This document shows, in pieces, positions 6,544 to 6,758 of a stretch of DNA of 6,758 nt. Location of the stretch: assembly GCA_945869365.1 (NCBI GenBank), contig CAMBOW010000086.1, positions 1 to 6,758 on the forward strand. The letters are read 5' to 3'. Both the position numbers and the translations under genes were made by a program. This DNA comes from Flavobacterium psychrophilum. GTDB taxonomy: Bacteria > Bacteroidota > Bacteroidia > Flavobacteriales > Flavobacteriaceae. The notes beneath the pieces are model-generated. The model was not told the origin of the DNA. It made no database searches and saw only the letters and a program-made list of their open reading frames with translations. Each line of letters starts with the position of its first letter. The first letter of the stretch is position 1.

Positions 6544-6660
6544 TTATTTAGGGTTGGACATTAGTTGAGCTAAAAAAAATAATGTATCGGCCATGATCGA
6601 TTGCCTTGTATAGAATCCTTTGGGTTGCGTATTCTCGCTATCACCAAACCAAACGTGCAT
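6544..6660 (-). CDS. candidate 38-residue small protein upstream of the envelope gene
   Basis: On the minus strand an ATG at 6660 opens a 38-codon frame that starts MHVWFGDSEN, passes through GFYTRQSIMADTLFFL, and ends AQLMSNPK with TAA at 6544-6546. The next ATG, that of the 456-residue envelope gene, follows after 6 nt, a spacing that fits cotranslation. The frame is closed by an in-frame TAA at 6676-6678, so this is not simply the end of a visible longer gene. The leader is A/T-rich, as usual here. The product has no signal peptide, and its hydrophobic run (about 27-33) is too short to span a membrane. I recognise no family. A 38-codon frame can occur by chance, and a leader peptide is another option. 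Confidence 0.35.
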   Translation of the reverse strand: MHVWFGDSENTQPKGFYTRQSIMADTLFFLAQLMSNPK

Positions 6661-6668
6661 GAATAATT

Positions 6669-6704
6669 TAACGTTTTAACTATATATCTACAAACACTAA
6701 CGTT
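6669..6704. promoter_or_regulatory. paired TAACGTT sites in the envelope-gene leader
   Basis: TAACGTT occurs at 6669-6675 and 6698-6704, 29 bp apart, each with the palindromic core AACGTT. They lie just upstream of the small ORF start, in otherwise AT-rich DNA. Between them, on the minus strand, are a TTTG (6694 down to 6691) and TATATAGT, but no full TTTG/TAnnTTTG promoter can be assigned. They may be binding sites for a regulator. From 6705 to the window end the sequence is almost pure A/T and I see no gene. Confidence 0.3.
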
Positions 6705-6758
6705 ATTTTTTATATTTAGTTACACTTTAATTAATAAATTTTAAAAATTAATATAATT

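Overview
This window is a stretch of chromosome from a Bacteroidota bacterium, most likely of the class Flavobacteriia or a close relative. Several signs agree. Leaders are A-rich and lack Shine-Dalgarno sequences. The fahA promoter matches the Bacteroidota pattern TTTG-N19-TAnnTTTG. The protein families are typical of flavobacteria: a Cys-rich pentapeptide-repeat protein, the short MiaE form, GlyA with a mid-protein insertion, YtxJ, and a large envelope protein of a type I associate with this phylum. GC content looks to be around 40 percent, and intergenic DNA is much richer in AT. Oxygen-dependent MiaE and a tyrosine-degradation enzyme point to aerobic life.

Layout from left to right: an AT-rich leader with a 12-bp tandem direct repeat (109-135) precedes a pentapeptide-repeat gene (153-728, +). 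It converges with a minus-strand cluster read in the order glyA, miaE, GNAT acetyltransferase (3099 down to 720). The spacings of 12 nt and then an 8-nt overlap suggest one operon with translational coupling. glyA is divergent from fahA (3209-4492, +). The 109 bp between them hold two opposed Bacteroidota-type promoters and an 8-bp inverted repeat that touches both. fahA ends 1 nt from a convergent ytxJ (4877 down to 4494, -). After a 289-bp intergenic region come an envelope protein of 456 residues (6537 down to 5167, -) and, 6 nt upstream of it, an unannotated 38-codon ORF (6660 down to 6544, -).

Functionally this is mostly housekeeping: serine/glycine and one-carbon metabolism (GlyA), tRNA A37 hydroxylation (MiaE), the last step of tyrosine breakdown (FahA), and thiol redox control (YtxJ). 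I see no phage, CRISPR, transposase, rRNA or tRNA gene, and no clear new multi-gene system. The least explained parts are the shared glyA/fahA control region, the small ORF before the envelope gene, a GC-rich hairpin flanked by 10-bp direct repeats at the 3' end of that gene (5121-5174), and a possible decayed N-terminal gene fragment beside it (5025-5126).
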